Assembly (NCBI GenBank): GCA_902514695.1
Contig: CABXRR010000005.1
Span: 1-52,441, forward strand
DNA from: an uncultured Pelagibacteraceae bacterium
Lineage (GTDB): Bacteria > Pseudomonadota > Alphaproteobacteria > Pelagibacterales > Pelagibacteraceae
Reading direction: 5' to 3'
Length of the DNA: 52,441 nt
Shown here in pieces: positions 51,765 through 52,441 of the stretch. A model generated the notes under the pieces. That model made no database searches and had not been told where the DNA came from. It saw nothing but the letters and a program-made list of their open reading frames with translations. The position numbers and the translations under genes are program-made. The first letter of the stretch is position 1; each line of letters opens with the position of its first letter.

Positions 51765-52294
51765 TGCAAAAAAAGAAACTAACCCCTTTAATATTATCAG
51801 GAATTTTTATTTTAATGCTTGGCTTGTCATATGCAGCTGTTCCTTTGTACGATTTATTTTGCAGAGTAACTGGTTTTGGTGGAACTACTCAAATTTCAAA
51901 TAATGCTCCAAAAATTGTTTTAAACAAAGTAGTGAGCGTAAGGTTTGATACTAATGTAAATAACTTACCTTGGGATTTTAAAGCTAAAACCAATGTTATG
52001 GATGTAAAAGTAGGTCAGGTAAATAAAATAGAATTTGAGGTAGAAAATTATAGTAACGAACCATCTGCTGGAGTAGCTAGTTTTAATGTGTCACCTGCAA
52101 GTTTTGGTAAATACTATAGTAAACTGGGTTGTTTTTGTTTTGAAAAGCAAATGCTTAAAGCTGGAGAAAAAGCAACATATGTAATGACTTTTTATTTAGA
52201 TCCCGAAATGGTCAATGATCCAACAACAAAAAATTTAGAGGATGTAACTATGTCGTATACTTTTTTCTCGACAGATTACTATAAACAATCATAA
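51761..52294 (+). CDS. ctaG: Cytochrome c oxidase assembly protein (Cox11)
   Basis: YAAVPLYDLFCRVTGFGGTTQ; CFCFEKQMLKAGE. Confidence 0.97.
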   Translation: MMQKKKLTPLILSGIFILMLGLSYAAVPLYDLFCRVTGFGGTTQISNNAPKIVLNKVVSVRFDTNVNNLPWDFKAKTNVMDVKVGQVNKIEFEVENYSNEPSAGVASFNVSPASFGKYYSKLGCFCFEKQMLKAGEKATYVMTFYLDPEMVNDPTTKNLEDVTMSYTFFSTDYYKQS

Positions 52295-52303
52295 TTCAAA
52301 AAA

Positions 52304-52441
52304 ATGTCAGCTGAAAAAAAACATGATTATCATTTAGTAGACCCAAGTCCTTGGCCTATATATACTTCATTTTCTTGTTTGGTTTTGGCTTTGGGGTCAG
52401 TTTATTATCTTCACTCAGATGTTTCATGGGGCATGTATCTT
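52304..52441 (+). CDS. ctaE: Cytochrome c oxidase subunit III, N terminus (truncated by window end)
   Basis: MSAEKKHDYHLVDPSPWPIYTSFSCLVLALGSVYYLHSDVSWGMYL; follows ctaG. Confidence 0.93.
   Translation, partial: MSAEKKHDYHLVDPSPWPIYTSFSCLVLALGSVYYLHSDVSWGMYL

Overview
This is a strongly A+T-rich, densely packed bacterial chromosome segment. Gene content and order (ctaC-ctaD-ctaB-coxF-ctaG-ctaE, msbA-waaA-lpxK-lpxL, groESL, many overlapping genes) fit a streamlined alphaproteobacterium, most likely SAR11/Pelagibacterales; the taxonomy is inferred from protein style, not from a marker gene. I see no tRNA, rRNA, CRISPR, IS element, prophage or restriction/defence island. Most genes are housekeeping: LPS core/lipid A, purine salvage, RND efflux, chaperonins, TldD/E, ileS-lspA, cytochrome oxidase. 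The observations most worth a second look are: (1) an RND adaptor with no alpha-helical hairpin; (2) a sigma32-like promoter plus ROSE-like RNA thermometer ahead of hsp20, with a matching promoter ahead of groES; (3) a Tim14/Pam18-like membrane-anchored J protein; (4) a Lys-rich coiled-coil protein of unknown function; (5) five convergent gene pairs sharing a palindromic TTAA double stop; (6) small ORFs missing from the supplied ORF track (38 aa beside typA, 41 aa CoxF-like); and (7) strong Shine-Dalgarno sites on only a few genes. No clearly new multi-gene system was found.
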